Source of the DNA: JAJPKK01 sp963800215
GTDB lineage: Bacteria > Pseudomonadota > Alphaproteobacteria > Rhizobiales > Xanthobacteraceae
Length of the DNA: 64,000 nucleotides
Direction: 5' to 3'
Assembly (NCBI GenBank): GCA_963800215.1
Contig: CAWCZY010000004.1
Span: forward strand, 1 to 64,000
The notes under the pieces are model-generated. The model was not told the origin of the DNA. It searched no databases and saw only the letters and a program-made list of their open reading frames with translations. The translations under genes were made by a program, and so were the position numbers. Each line of letters opens with the position of its first letter. Position 1 is the stretch's first letter. Shown one piece after another: positions 25,812 through 35,439 of the stretch.

Positions 25812-26123
25812 ATGGCAACGACCAAGAGCTTCAGGGAACTGGTGCAGCAGCACGTCAAGGGCGACAAGAAATTCGCCGAAGCCCTTCTGCGCGAAGGCGT
25901 CGACGCGATGCTCAGCGGCGACCTGGATACCGGCAAGACGATCCTGCGCGACTATATCAAGGCGACGGTCGGCTTCGAGAAGCTCGGCGCGGCGACCGGC
26001 GCGCCGCCCAAAAGCCTGATCCGCATGTTCGGCCCGCGCGGCAACCCACAGGCCAAGAACCTGTTCAACGTGATCGGATATCTGCAAAAGCGGGCCGGCG
26101 TTCGCTTGCATGTGGCGGAGTAG
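25812..26123 (+). CDS. HigA-type antitoxin
   Basis: A 103-residue partner of the toxin, starting 12 bases after its stop with GGAGAG ahead of the ATG. A helical N-terminal part (FAEALLREGVDAMLSGDLDT) is followed by a DNA-binding part (GAATGAPPKSLIRMFGPRGN) typical of the second protein in this type of addiction module. It should neutralise the toxin and repress the operon. Confidence 0.8.
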   Translation: MATTKSFRELVQQHVKGDKKFAEALLREGVDAMLSGDLDTGKTILRDYIKATVGFEKLGAATGAPPKSLIRMFGPRGNPQAKNLFNVIGYLQKRAGVRLHVAE

Positions 26124-26265
26124 TCGGATGCGCGACGGCAAGCTGCACTGGCCCGCGCGGTCTTATGTCTTTCCACCAGAGCCAACGTAGCTTAGCGCTG
26201 CATATTGCGCACCGATATGCCGGTTGCCCGCAGCCGTAAGAGGAAGGCGCGGTCCACGGCGCACC

Positions 26266-26691
26266 TCAGCCGTTGCTCCAAGGGTTGAGGAGCCTGACCC
26301 CCAGCGTATCGAAGTCCGCGACGTTCCGGGTGACGAGGGTCATATCGTGCCGCAGGACGGTCGCGGCGATGAAGGCGTCCATCGCGCCGGGAGCGCGCCC
26401 GACCGTCTGTCCCCACGCCATGACCCGGCCCCAAATGTTGGCGGTTTCGGCGTCGACGGCCAGCAGCCGCTCCTCGAATCGCAAGGGCACCTGCTCGGTC
26501 AGCCACGCGTCCAGCCGGTGGCGGCGTGCGCCGGCCGGCAGCCTTTCGATGCCGTGGCGCAGCTCCGCCACGGTGATGACGCTGATGAAGATACGGTCCT
26601 CGTCCGCTTCGGCGAGCCAGGCGACGACGCCGGCATCGGGACGCGGCCTCGTCCATTCGGAGACGACGTCGGTGTCGAGCAGGAAGTTCAC
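26266..26691 (-). CDS. VapC-type PIN-domain toxin
   Basis: About 141 residues, a PIN-domain ribonuclease. The acidic residues of the active site are visible: Asp in NFLLDTDVVSEW, Glu in TVAELRHGIE, and Asp in GAMDAFIAATVLRHDMTLVT and VADFDTLG. The GTG start at 26691 overlaps the stop of the antitoxin gene by four bases (GTGA), so the two are translationally coupled. An N-terminally extended frame to 26928 is only the shadow of the antitoxin gene. Confidence 0.85.
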   Translation of the reverse strand: MNFLLDTDVVSEWTRPRPDAGVVAWLAEADEDRIFISVITVAELRHGIERLPAGARRHRLDAWLTEQVPLRFEERLLAVDAETANIWGRVMAWGQTVGRAPGAMDAFIAATVLRHDMTLVTRNVADFDTLGVRLLNPWSNG

Positions 26692-26942
26692 AAATCGACC
26701 TTGCGCCGCCCGCCCTTGGTCCGCGGGGCCTCGAGCCCCGAGCCGCGCAAGGGGGACTCCGCGAAGAACGCGGCGAGATTGCCGGGCCGGTGCGTCTTGC
26801 GCTCCCATTCCTCGGCGGACACGACGACGACGGCGGTCCGGCCGTTCTTGGTGATGGTCTGCGGGCCGCTGTTGCGCGCCTTGTCGATCACCTCGCTGAA
26901 CTTCGCCTTCGCCTCGGCGACCGTCCATGTCCGGATGCTCAT
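26688..26942 (-). CDS. Phd/YefM-type antitoxin
   Basis: An 84-residue antitoxin starting MSIRTWTVAEAKAKFSEVID. NGRTAVVVVSAEEWE, the Phd/YefM DNA-binding and dimer fold, follows. The C-terminal tail (GGRRKVDL) would wrap the PIN toxin. It is the first gene of the pair and overlaps it. The pair lies just upstream of the IS1380 element. Confidence 0.85.
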   Translation of the reverse strand: MSIRTWTVAEAKAKFSEVIDKARNSGPQTITKNGRTAVVVVSAEEWERKTHRPGNLAAFFAESPLRGSGLEAPRTKGGRRKVDL

Positions 26943-27062
26943 CGGCGCTGTGCTCGCGTGTTGGGGATCATTGTGGTCATCATAGTCATTTTGTGCGGTC
27001 GCGGCAAGTCTCCCGTTCCAATGTGGGAGTGAAACAGACCGCCGCGAATGTGGTGACGGCCC

Positions 27063-28762
27063 CTAGCCCGCATTTCTCATAAAAAAATGCGCATCGGGGC
27101 TCCGAATCAGCGAAAGTTGTTGTGCCGCAACGACATTGCGCAGATTCGAGGAACTCCCCGATGCCGACAGAGTGTAACGCGGAATCATTTGATTTTGGAA
27201 CCGTGGAAGGTCGCTGTGTGGAAGCGGCATTCGATGGCGGGTTGGTCACCTCCGACGCAGGAGCACTGCTGCTGGGAGCGACCGATCGAGCGATCGGAAT
27301 GATGGACCGGTTTGCGTCGTGCTTTCACGACGAGCGGCGTCATGAATGGATCGAGCACGAAGTCGCGACCCTGGTGGGTCAACGCGTGTTCGGGATCGCG
27401 CTCGGCTACGAGGATCTCAACGACCACGACGAACTGCGGCACGATCCGATGATGGCGATACTGGCGGGCAAGCTCGTAGCGCGGCGTGAGGATTGCGCGC
27501 CGGTTGCCGGCAAGTCGACGTTGAACCGGTTGGAGCTGAGCAAGCTGGAGCCGACGCGCTACCACAAGATCAGCCACAATCCGATGGCCATCAAGAATCT
27601 TCTGGTCGACCTGTTTGTGGAGGCGCATGAGCGCGCACCGAGGCAGATCATTCTCGACCTCGATGCGACCGATGATCCGCTGCACGGCGAGCAGGAGGGG
27701 CGGTTCTTCCACGGTTACTACGACTGCTACTGCTACCTGCCGCTCTACGTGTTCTGCGGCCGCCATCTGCTGGTGGCCAAGCTGCGGAGCGCGGCCATGG
27801 ACGCGGCCGCCGGCTCGGTCGAGGAGGTCGCGCGCGTCGTGGCGCAAATCCGTCGCCGGTGGCCACGTGTGCGTATTCTGTTGCGCGCCGACTTCAGGCT
27901 TCGCACGCGAGGACCTGATGGCCTGGTGCGAGGCCAACGGCGTCGACTTCCTGTTCGGACTGGCGAAGAACGAGCGGCTCATCGCCGAGATCCAGACCGA
28001 GCTTGATTTTGTCGCCGCCAAGAGCCGCCGTACCGGCCGGATGGAGCGCCGCTTCAAAAGCTTCATGTGGACGACGCGCCGGACCTGGAGCCGGCCGCGG
28101 CGGATCGTGGCCAAGGCCGAGTGGACGCAAGGAGAGGCCAATCCCCGTTTCGTGGTTACCTCGCTCGGACGCGGCGAATGCAAGGCCAAGTATCTGTACG
28201 AGAAGGTCTACTGCGCGCGCGGCGACATGGAGAACCGGATCAAGGAATGCCAGCTCGACCTCTATGCCGACCGCACCTCGACCGCCACCATGCGGGCCAA
28301 TCAACTGCGCCTGTGGTTTGCCTCGATGGCCTACGTGCTGCTCTGTGCCTTGCGCCGTATTGGCCTGCATGACACCGACTTCGCCAAAGCGACTTGCGGC
28401 ACCATTCGTCTCAAGCTGCTCAAGATCGGTGCGATCGTGCGCTTGAGCGTTCGCCGCATAAAGATTGCCATGGCGTCCGCCTGTCCGGCCGCCCAAGACT
28501 GGGCCCGCGCCGCTATCCGGCTCGCGATTGCCGCCTTGGCGCGCGCCTCGCCGGCATGACACGCGCCGCCGCGACGCGTAACCGACGCGGCACCATCCCA
28601 AGGCTCACCGAGATCAACTCTTCGCTGCCCCCGCAGCCCGGAAATGTCCCAGCCGACATCGCGTCTCCAGACGCCACGGCAGGCTGCGCCTCAAAAAATG
28701 CAAATAAGCCTTCTCTCAAATCCACCCGATCATGCAAGAGTAGTGTGAGATTTCCAGGCTAG
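27063..28762 (+). mobile_element. IS1380-family insertion sequence
   Basis: About 1.7 kb, the usual length of the family. The ends carry imperfect inverted repeats. The left begins CTAGCCCGCATTTCTCATA and the right, read inward on the minus strand, begins CTAGCCTGGAAATCTCACA. A single transposase gene fills it. No clear target duplication is visible, and the exact end base could be off by a few. It carries a one-base insertion in the transposase, so it is probably immobile unless that is a sequencing error. Confidence 0.75.
27161..28559 (+). pseudogene. IS1380-family transposase, frameshifted
   Basis: A DDE transposase of about 465 residues. The first frame reads MPTECNAESFDFG, IILDLDATDDPLHGEQEG and RVRILLRAD. 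The second carries GFAREDLMAWCEANGVDFLF and GDMENRIKECQLDLYADRTS to the stop. One extra T at 27893/27894 breaks RADSGFARED, and the span is one base more than a multiple of three. GAGGA lies before the ATG. All catalytic regions are present across the two frames. Confidence 0.82.
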
Positions 28763-28808
28763 CCTCCCCCTTCACCTCGCCAATTCCTTGGGAGGACGCA
28801 GCCGAGAC

Positions 28809-29624
28809 TCAGCCCTTCTCACCAATCAAGCCAAACGAATTTCCAGCGAGCAAAATTGAATTGATTGACTCTGGCACCACCGGCCACACTGGATGACCGT
28901 CTTTCGCCTGGAGTTCAACAGGTAAATCGACCACTTCATCATCTTCGGATCGCAGAAAGGATCGCATATTTGGCAGGCCGAAGAACCAAGGTTCCTGAGT
29001 AAACATAAATGCCAACGGAAAGAACTTTAGCACTTGAATGGGGGTCACTGTTACGGTTGGATGCCAAACGGTATAATAAGCGTTCCTCATCAGGAATAGA
29101 TTAGGACATAAATATATCAAATAGAAGAGATTCCAAGAGCTCAAACTCAAACTCTTTTTTCCGAAAAATAGCTCTCTCGCTTCGACATCGAATGCGCTTG
29201 GAACTCCACTCTCATTTGCCGAAACCAGATGCGCAAGAATTTGGTTTGGGCGGGCGGGCACCTGCATTCTGGACAACAGAATGACTTTGGAATTGAGCAG
29301 CTTTCGAACGCGCTCAAAGAAATTAATGATCGCTTTGTCCTCCTTGCCACCAAGCCCGTTGTTGCACTCAGCGCAAAGCGTTTTGAATTGGAGGCCGCCA
29401 TTGAATTTGCGGCCATAGAACAGCTCCCTGTCAGCAGCGGAGACTGTTAGGTAGCTTTGAGCATTCCAATGGTCAAAGTTGCCGACAGCTTGAGGCGGAA
29501 TATGATTTTCAGTCAAGTCGGAGTAATTCCGGCAAAGGGCACATGGTCCTCGGCTGCCGTGCACCGGCACAATGTTGGGGTCCGGCAGACGACGTGGCTT
29601 TGGTGGCCTAATGATCAAAGCCAA
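28809..29624 (-). CDS. AT-rich HNH-type zinc-binding nuclease-like protein
   Basis: About 271 residues from a probable TTG start (29624, or 29618). The N-terminal region has an HNH-like pattern: two Cys in GPCALCRNYSDLTENHIPPQ and two more in LCAECNNGLGGKED. This is a treble-clef zinc site followed by the Asn-rich helix. The remainder is a long helical and hydrophobic domain without a known motif. The base composition is far more AT-rich than the flanks (the stretch 29101-29160 is under a third G+C), which suggests recent transfer. No ATG start is available. The function is unknown, and a defence or mobile-element role is possible. Confidence 0.6.
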   Translation of the reverse strand: MALIIRPPKPRRLPDPNIVPVHGSRGPCALCRNYSDLTENHIPPQAVGNFDHWNAQSYLTVSAADRELFYGRKFNGGLQFKTLCAECNNGLGGKEDKAIINFFERVRKLLNSKVILLSRMQVPARPNQILAHLVSANESGVPSAFDVEARELFFGKKSLSLSSWNLFYLIYLCPNLFLMRNAYYTVWHPTVTVTPIQVLKFFPLAFMFTQEPWFFGLPNMRSFLRSEDDEVVDLPVELQAKDGHPVWPVVPESINSILLAGNSFGLIGEKG

Positions 29625-29629
29625 TTCGA

Positions 29630-31204
29630 CTACCCCGCCACGCTCCCCCACTGCCCCGCCAGCTGCTCCGCCCCGCGCAACGACAACGCATTGAGCGTGA
29701 ACGTCGGGTTCGCCGCGCTCTCCGTCGGGAAGATCCCGCACCCCGCCACGTAGAGGTTCGCCACCTCGTGGCTCTGGCCGTAGCTGTTGACCACGGAGTT
29801 GTCGGCGGCGGTGCCCATGATGGTGCCGCCGAGCAGGTGCTGCGGGCCGATGCCGCGGCCGGGCCAGATTTCCTTGGCGCCGGCGGCCTTGGCGATCGCC
29901 TGGCCCTCGGCGATGGCGGCGTCCCACAGGCCGTGGACGTCGCGGTCGTAGCTGTGGACGATGCGGGCCAGCGGCATGCCGAACGCGTCCTTCTCGCTCG
30001 CGAGCTCGACCCGGTTCTCCAGGCTCGGCATCGCCTCGATGATCGCGGTGATCCGGCTGAGGCCGCGCGCCTTCACCTTCATGAACGCGTCGAGCGGCCG
30101 GCCGAACAGGTCCGGGCGCACGCCGGCGATGCCGCGGGCGTCGTTCTGCTTCATCGCCGCGGTGGTGCTCCAGAAGGTCGAGCCGAAGGCGTCCTTGCGG
30201 ATGGTCTTGGGGTGGCGGTCGTAGGTCACGAAATTGTAGCCGGCCGAGCCCATGTAATTCTGCACGTCCTCGGCGAAGATGCCGGCCACCGTGGCGCTGC
30301 CATGGGCCATCAAATACTTGCCGACGAGGCCGCTGCGGTTGGCGAGGCCGCCGGGGTGCTTGCCGGTCGCGGAGTTGAGCAGCAGGCGCGGGTTCTGCGA
30401 GGCGTAGGCGGCGAGCACCACGACGCTCGCCTCTTGCACCTGGCGCTGCTTCTTGTCGTCGTAGTATTCGACGCCGGTGACGCGGTCGCCCGCTTCATTG
30501 GTGAGCACGCGGGTGACATAGCTGTAAGGGCGCACTTCCGCGCCCTTTTCGCGGGCCTCGCCGAGCCAGGTCGATTGCGGATTGGCGAGGGCCTTGGTCG
30601 GGCAGCCGGCATTGCACCAGCCGTCATAGATGCAGGCGTCGCGGCCCTTGTAGGGCGTGCTGTTGATGCCGACCGCGCCCGGCGCGACGGTGAGGCCCAG
30701 GGCGTTGAAGCCCGGCACCCACACCTGGCTGTAGCGGAACGATTTCAGTGGCGGCATCGGATAGGGCTCGCCCGGCGGGCGCCAGCGCTCCTCCGCCTTG
30801 GCGTCGCCGGACACGCCGATCTCGCGGGCGACGCGGTCGTAATAAGGCGCCACATCGGCATAGGAGATCGGCCAGTCGAGGCCGCGGCCATGGTCGCTCC
30901 TGACGGTGAAATCGTCGGGCAGCAGGCGGGGGAAATTGGCGGAGTAATGCAGTGCCGCGCCGCCGGTGCCCCAGCCATGGTCGCCGGTGCGGCCGACGGC
31001 GTCCTTGCCTTCGTAGAGGATGGTCGGGCCGGCTCCCTTCAGGCGCCGGCTCCAGATGTCGGAGCTGATGAGGTCGGTGAGCTTCCAGTCCGGCCCTTGC
31101 TCCAGCAGCACGACCTTCTTGCCCGCGCGCGTGAGCACGGCGGCGAACACCGAGCCCGCGGCGCCCGCGCCGACGATGACGGCATCGACTTTTTCCAGCG
31201 CCAT
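29630..31204 (-). CDS. GMC-family FAD-dependent oxidoreductase
   Basis: A 524-residue flavoprotein, the large subunit of a gluconate/alcohol dehydrogenase-like complex. The FAD-binding motif DAVIVGAGAAGSVFAAVL is at the N terminus. CNAGCPTKALANPQSTWL and the C-terminal HLLGGTIMGTAADNSVVNSY with GIFPTESAANPTFT are GMC signatures. GGAGG sits before the ATG. It begins one base after the stop of the subunit-3-like gene at 31206, so the two are co-translated. The third, cytochrome c subunit usual in these complexes is not adjacent. The substrate is unknown. Confidence 0.9.
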   Translation of the reverse strand: MALEKVDAVIVGAGAAGSVFAAVLTRAGKKVVLLEQGPDWKLTDLISSDIWSRRLKGAGPTILYEGKDAVGRTGDHGWGTGGAALHYSANFPRLLPDDFTVRSDHGRGLDWPISYADVAPYYDRVAREIGVSGDAKAEERWRPPGEPYPMPPLKSFRYSQVWVPGFNALGLTVAPGAVGINSTPYKGRDACIYDGWCNAGCPTKALANPQSTWLGEAREKGAEVRPYSYVTRVLTNEAGDRVTGVEYYDDKKQRQVQEASVVVLAAYASQNPRLLLNSATGKHPGGLANRSGLVGKYLMAHGSATVAGIFAEDVQNYMGSAGYNFVTYDRHPKTIRKDAFGSTFWSTTAAMKQNDARGIAGVRPDLFGRPLDAFMKVKARGLSRITAIIEAMPSLENRVELASEKDAFGMPLARIVHSYDRDVHGLWDAAIAEGQAIAKAAGAKEIWPGRGIGPQHLLGGTIMGTAADNSVVNSYGQSHEVANLYVAGCGIFPTESAANPTFTLNALSLRGAEQLAGQWGSVAG

Positions 31205-31205
31205 C

Positions 31206-31766
31206 TCACCACCTCCGCTCGGGAACGATATGGGGCAGATAGGGCACGCCCACCCGCTCGAAGCCCTCCACGGTGCCGTAGACCACGTCGACGGCGTCGT
31301 TGCGCAGGCTCCCATAGACCTGCGCCTGCGGCGGCCCGTTCCAGCCCTCGAGCTCGCGGCGGCTGAGCGCCTCGACGAACCTGATCTGCTCGGCCTCGTC
31401 GCATTCGCCGAACTTGCGGCCATGCATCGCCTTTGCCGTGGTTTCGATGGCGCCGAGCGCGCCGCGGTAGAAGTTCACATAAGGCGGCCGTATCTCGCTC
31501 ACCCGCACGCTCAGCAGCGCCAGCGGCGGCGGCTGGGTGAGCTGCTGGTCGACGAAATGGGCGATGCCGGCCTGCCGCGCGCCGATGGCGAGGGTGTCGC
31601 CGACGGCTTCCAGGGTCTGCGCTTCGTCGGCGGTGAGCACCTTGAAGGCGAGGCCCTGGGCGCGCGCCTCACGCGGCGTGAGCAACACCTCGACGCCGCC
31701 CACCGTGAAGGCGAGCGCGCCGATCGAGGCGCCTTTGATGAAGGCCCTGCGGGCAATGTCGTCCAT
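31206..31766 (-). CDS. Gluconate 2-dehydrogenase subunit 3 family protein
   Basis: A 186-residue exported small subunit. A twin-arginine leader (ARRAFIKGASIGALAFTVGG) is followed by LTADEAQTLEAVGDTLAIGA and FVEALSRRELEGWNGPPQAQ, both typical of the family. In the known enzymes the small subunit guides the folded FAD subunit through the Tat system. The large GMC subunit follows directly, one base downstream. Confidence 0.87.
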   Translation of the reverse strand: MDDIARRAFIKGASIGALAFTVGGVEVLLTPREARAQGLAFKVLTADEAQTLEAVGDTLAIGARQAGIAHFVDQQLTQPPPLALLSVRVSEIRPPYVNFYRGALGAIETTAKAMHGRKFGECDEAEQIRFVEALSRRELEGWNGPPQAQVYGSLRNDAVDVVYGTVEGFERVGVPYLPHIVPERRW

Positions 31767-31851
31767 GAAGTCTCCTCCGCTCCCGGCGCGGCCGCCGGTG
31801 TCTCGTCGCGGCGCAGCCTAAGGCGATTGCGGGCCGAAATGAACAGGGATT

Positions 31852-32097
31852 TCACTCCCCGCCCCGCTTGCGAATCCGGAACACCAGCACGTCGTCGCGC
31901 CGCGCCGTGCCCTCCAGCGCGTCGCCGGTCTCGCGCACCAGGTTGGGGATGTCGATCTCGGCGAGCGGATCGGTGCATTCGACCACCAGCATGGCGCCGG
32001 GGGCGAGCCGCGACAGCGCCTTGCGCGTACGCAGCGCCGGCAGCGGGCATTTGAGCCCGCGCAGGTCGATCACGGTGTCCTTCGCGGCCGGCGTCAT
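31852..32097 (-). CDS. TusA-family sulfur carrier protein
   Basis: An 81-residue protein with the TusA/SirA signature LRGLKCPLPALRTRKAL; Cys17 is the persulfide-carrying residue. The fold ends with VLVFRIRKRGG. TusA proteins pass sulfur to tRNA thiolation or molybdenum cofactor enzymes. Two MoeA-like genes start divergently 100 bases away, so a role in molybdenum enzyme maturation is plausible but unproven. It precedes the GMC pair by 85 bases on the same strand. Confidence 0.87.
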   Translation of the reverse strand: MTPAAKDTVIDLRGLKCPLPALRTRKALSRLAPGAMLVVECTDPLAEIDIPNLVRETGDALEGTARRDDVLVFRIRKRGGE

Positions 32098-32198
32098 CGG
32101 CGATATCCACCTGTTTCGTCGATAAAATTAAGCCTCGTCAAGGATTTCTCCGCCGTGCCGTCTTGACCGCGGCGCCCACGCCCCGCCACATAAGGTGA

Positions 32199-33323
32199 AT
32201 GGTCGCGTCCCCGGAAGATCGCCAACGCATCGAACGCCTGATGCGCGTCGCCGACGTGTTGGCACGTATGGCCGCACTCGTCGAGCCGGTTCTGCCCCGC
32301 CAGCTCCAGCCGGCGGCGGCGCTCGGCGGAACGCTCGGCGAAGACATCGTGGTCGCGACCGAGCGGCCGGCGGCGGCGCTCGCCTTGATCGACGGGTGGG
32401 CGGTGCGCGCCGAGGCCACCACCGACGCCAGCGCCTATGCTCCGGCCGCCCTGGCGGGAGCGCAGCCCATCGACGCCGGCGAGGCGATGCCGCCGGGGAG
32501 CGACGCCGTGATGCCCGCCGACGGCGTGGCCGTGCGCGCCGGCGTCGCCGAAGCGCTGGCGCCGGTCGCTCCGGGGGACGGCGTATTGCAGCAAGGCGCC
32601 GATGCCGGCCAGCGCGAAGTCCTGCGCCGCGCCGGCCAACGGCTGCGGGCGAGCGACCTCGCCGCCATGCGGGCGCTCGGCATCGGCAGCGCCAGGGTGC
32701 GCCGGCCGCGCCTGCTGATCGGCCGCGCCCGCACCCATCGCGACCCCATCGCCGACGCCGCCATCGCGTGGCTCGGCCAGGCCATCGCGGCGGACGGCGG
32801 CGAGCCGCTGACCGCGGTCGCGGGCGCCCAAATGCCGTCGCTCCTGTCCGGCGCCAGTGCCGACGGCTTCGTCATCGTCGGGGGCACCGGAACCGGCCGC
32901 GACGATCACGCCGTGACGACGCTGGCGCGGATCGGCACCGTCGAGGTCCACGGCGTGGCGCTGTCGCCCGGAGAGACGACCGCCTTCGGCATCGCCAATT
33001 CGCGGCCGGCGCTGCTGCTGCCGGGGCGCCTCGATGCGGCGATCGCGGCATGGCTCGTCATCGGCCGCGGGATGCTGGCGCGGCTGCGCGGCGGCAGCGA
33101 CGAAGAGCACGCCAGCACGGCGACGCTGGCGCGCAAGGTGGCGTCCACGGTCGGCATCACGGAACTGGTGCTGGTGCGCCGCACCGCGGACGGGGTGCTG
33201 CCGCTGGCCGCGAAATACCTGCCGATCACCTCGTTCGGCCATGCCGACGGATGGATCCTGATCCCGGAGGCCAGCGAAGGCTATCCCGCCGGCGCCTCGG
33301 TCGCGGTGAGGCCGCTGCCATGA
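32199..33323 (+). CDS. MoeA-like molybdopterin-binding protein
   Basis: A 374-residue protein resembling the molybdopterin molybdotransferase MoeA. It has ALIDGWAVRAEA (the early MoeA loop), AMPPGSDAVMPADGVAVRAG and GQRLRASDLAAMRALGIG, followed by a MoCF-type domain with GFVIVGGTGTGRDDHAVTTL. The usual catalytic context is altered (GGTGTGRDD instead of SGGVSVGDYD), so it may not insert molybdate itself. Its stop overlaps the start of the second MoeA-type gene by four bases (ATGA). Confidence 0.82.
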   Translation: MVASPEDRQRIERLMRVADVLARMAALVEPVLPRQLQPAAALGGTLGEDIVVATERPAAALALIDGWAVRAEATTDASAYAPAALAGAQPIDAGEAMPPGSDAVMPADGVAVRAGVAEALAPVAPGDGVLQQGADAGQREVLRRAGQRLRASDLAAMRALGIGSARVRRPRLLIGRARTHRDPIADAAIAWLGQAIAADGGEPLTAVAGAQMPSLLSGASADGFVIVGGTGTGRDDHAVTTLARIGTVEVHGVALSPGETTAFGIANSRPALLLPGRLDAAIAAWLVIGRGMLARLRGGSDEEHASTATLARKVASTVGITELVLVRRTADGVLPLAAKYLPITSFGHADGWILIPEASEGYPAGASVAVRPLP

Positions 33324-35322
33324 GCGGCGAACGCGCGCCGGCGGCCGACGCCGCCGACGAACTCCTCGCCGCGGTGCGCGATGCGGCGCGCCAGGAGCAG
33401 TTCCTCGAAGTGATTCCCGCCGCCGAGGCGCGCAGCCGGTTCGAACGCGCCATCGATTTCACTCCGCTGCCGGTCGAGACCGTCGCCCTCGCCGATGCGC
33501 TCGAACGCGTGCTCGCCGCCGATCTCGCGGCGCCGACCGACGTGCCGGCGTTCGACCGCTCCGGCGTCGACGGGTTCGCGGTGCGCGCCGCCGACACCGC
33601 GGGCGCCGCCGACCGCGCGCCGCGGCGGCTCATGCTCAATGCCGAGGTGATCGCCTGCGGACATCCGCCCGCCCTGGAAGTGGGCCCCGCGACCGCCACC
33701 ACGATCGCGACCGGCGGCGCCATCCCGCGGGGCGCCGACGCGGTGGTGATGGTGGAGCACACCGAGCTGGTGGAGACGCCGGCGGGGCCGGCGATCGAAG
33801 TTCCGCCGCACCGCCGGCCCCGGACAGTTCGTCTCGTTCGCCGGTTCCGACATCGCCCGCGGCGAGACGGTGCTGCGGCGCGGCCAGCGCATCGGCTCGC
33901 GCGAGATCGGCATGCTCGCAGCCTGCGGCTTCGCCGAGATCGACGTGCTGCGGCGGCCACGCGTGGCGGTGCTCTCGACCGGCGACGAATTGGTGTCGCC
34001 GGGTGCGCCGCTGCCCCCGGCGGCGGTCTATGACAGCAACGGCGCCATCATCGCCGCCGCCGTCACCGAGGCGGGCGGCGAAGCCGTGCCGCTCGGCGCC
34101 TATCCCGACGACGAGAAAGTTCTCGAAGCCGCGGTGCGCCACGCGCTCGCCTCGTGCGACATGGTGGTGCTGTCCGGCGGCACCTCCAAGGGCGCGGGCG
34201 ATCTGTCCTATCGCATCCTGTCGCGCCTGGGGCCGCCGGGGGTGCTGGTCCATGGCGTCGCGCTCAAGCCCGGCAAGCCGCTGTGCCTCGCGGTCGTCCG
34301 CGGCAAGCCGATCGCCGTGCTGCCGGGCTTTCCGACCTCGGCGATCTTCACCTTTCACGAATTCGTCGCGCCGGTGATCCGCGCCCGCGCCGGGCTGCCG
34401 CCGCAGGCGGCGGAGACGGTCGCCGCCACGGTGCCGGTCCGGATCGCCTCGGAAATCGGGCGGCAGGAGTTCGTCCTGGTGGCGCTGGTGCCGGGCGAGC
34501 ACGGGCCGGTCGCGTTTCCGATCGGCAAAGGCTCGGGCGCGGTGACCTCGTTCTCCCAGGCCGACGGCTTCCTCGCCATCGATGCGCTCAGCGCCGGGCT
34601 CGATGCCGGCACCCGGGCCGAGGTCACCCTGATCGGCCGCGCCGCGCGCGCGCCGGACATCGTGATCATGGGCAGCCATTGCGTCGCCCTCGACGCGGTG
34701 ATCGGCCGGCTCGCCGAGCAGGGCTTCGCAGCCCGCACCGTCGCGGTCGGCAGCATGGGCGGCGTCGCCGCGGTCGAGCGCGGCCAATGCGACATCGCCC
34801 CGGTGCACCTGCTCGATTCCGCCACCGGCACCTACAACCGCCACCTGATCCGCCCCGGCATCGGCCTGGTGCCGGGCTGGCTACGCATGCAGGGCTTCGT
34901 GTTCCGGCCGGGCGACGCCCGCTTTGCCGGCCATACCGCGGCGGACGCGCTGGCGGCGGCGCTCGCCGACCCGTCATGCCTGATGGTCAACCGCAATGCC
35001 GGCGCCGGCACCCGCATTCTCATCGACAAGCTGTTGGCGGGCCACCGTCCGCCGGGCTACGCCAACCAGCCGAAGTCGCACAATGCGGTGGCGGCCGCGG
35101 TCGCCCAGGGTCGCGCCGACTGGGGCATCGCCATCGCCACGGTGGCGCGGCTCTACGGCCTCGACTTCCTGCCGATCGCGCCGGAGCATTATGATTTCCT
35201 CGTCGTCGACAGCCATCGCGATCGGGAGGCGGTGCAGGCCTTCCTCGCCGCCCTCGCCGAGCCGGTGGTGCGCGAACGCATCGCGGCGCTCGGCATGACG
35301 CCGGCGGAATTCGGCGGGGTAG
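33320..35322 (+). pseudogene. MoeA fused to a periplasmic-binding-like domain, frameshifted
   Basis: The N-terminal part is MoeA-like (DVPAFDRSGVDGFAVRAADT, TGGAIPRGADAVVMVEHTEL, VAVLSTGDELVSPG, VLSGGTSKGAGDLSYRIL). The C-terminal part is a substrate-binding-protein-like domain (NRNAGAGTRILIDKLLAGHR, KSHNAVAAAVAQGRADWGIA). One extra C near 33803 moves the frame: AIEV continues as RRTAGPGQFVSFAGSD. The second frame stays open to 35723, well into the next gene. Its last 110 or so residues are Arg-rich and unlikely, and a TAG in another frame at 35320-35322 may mark the original end. Such fusions are thought to sense or deliver molybdate or cofactor. Confidence 0.75.
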
Positions 35323-35439
35323 CCTGTGGGCATCTCCAACGTGCGGGGCGAGGGAGAAGAGGGGGCCGCATCGGGCATTCCGATGCGGCGCGCATTCGGC
35401 TAGTCTCGCGCCGTGCGGATTGCGGCCGGAGGTCAGGTG

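Noticed and set aside
29768..31366. A 532-codon plus-strand frame
   Set aside because: Antisense shadow of the GMC oxidoreductase and the subunit-3 gene, with no recognisable residues.
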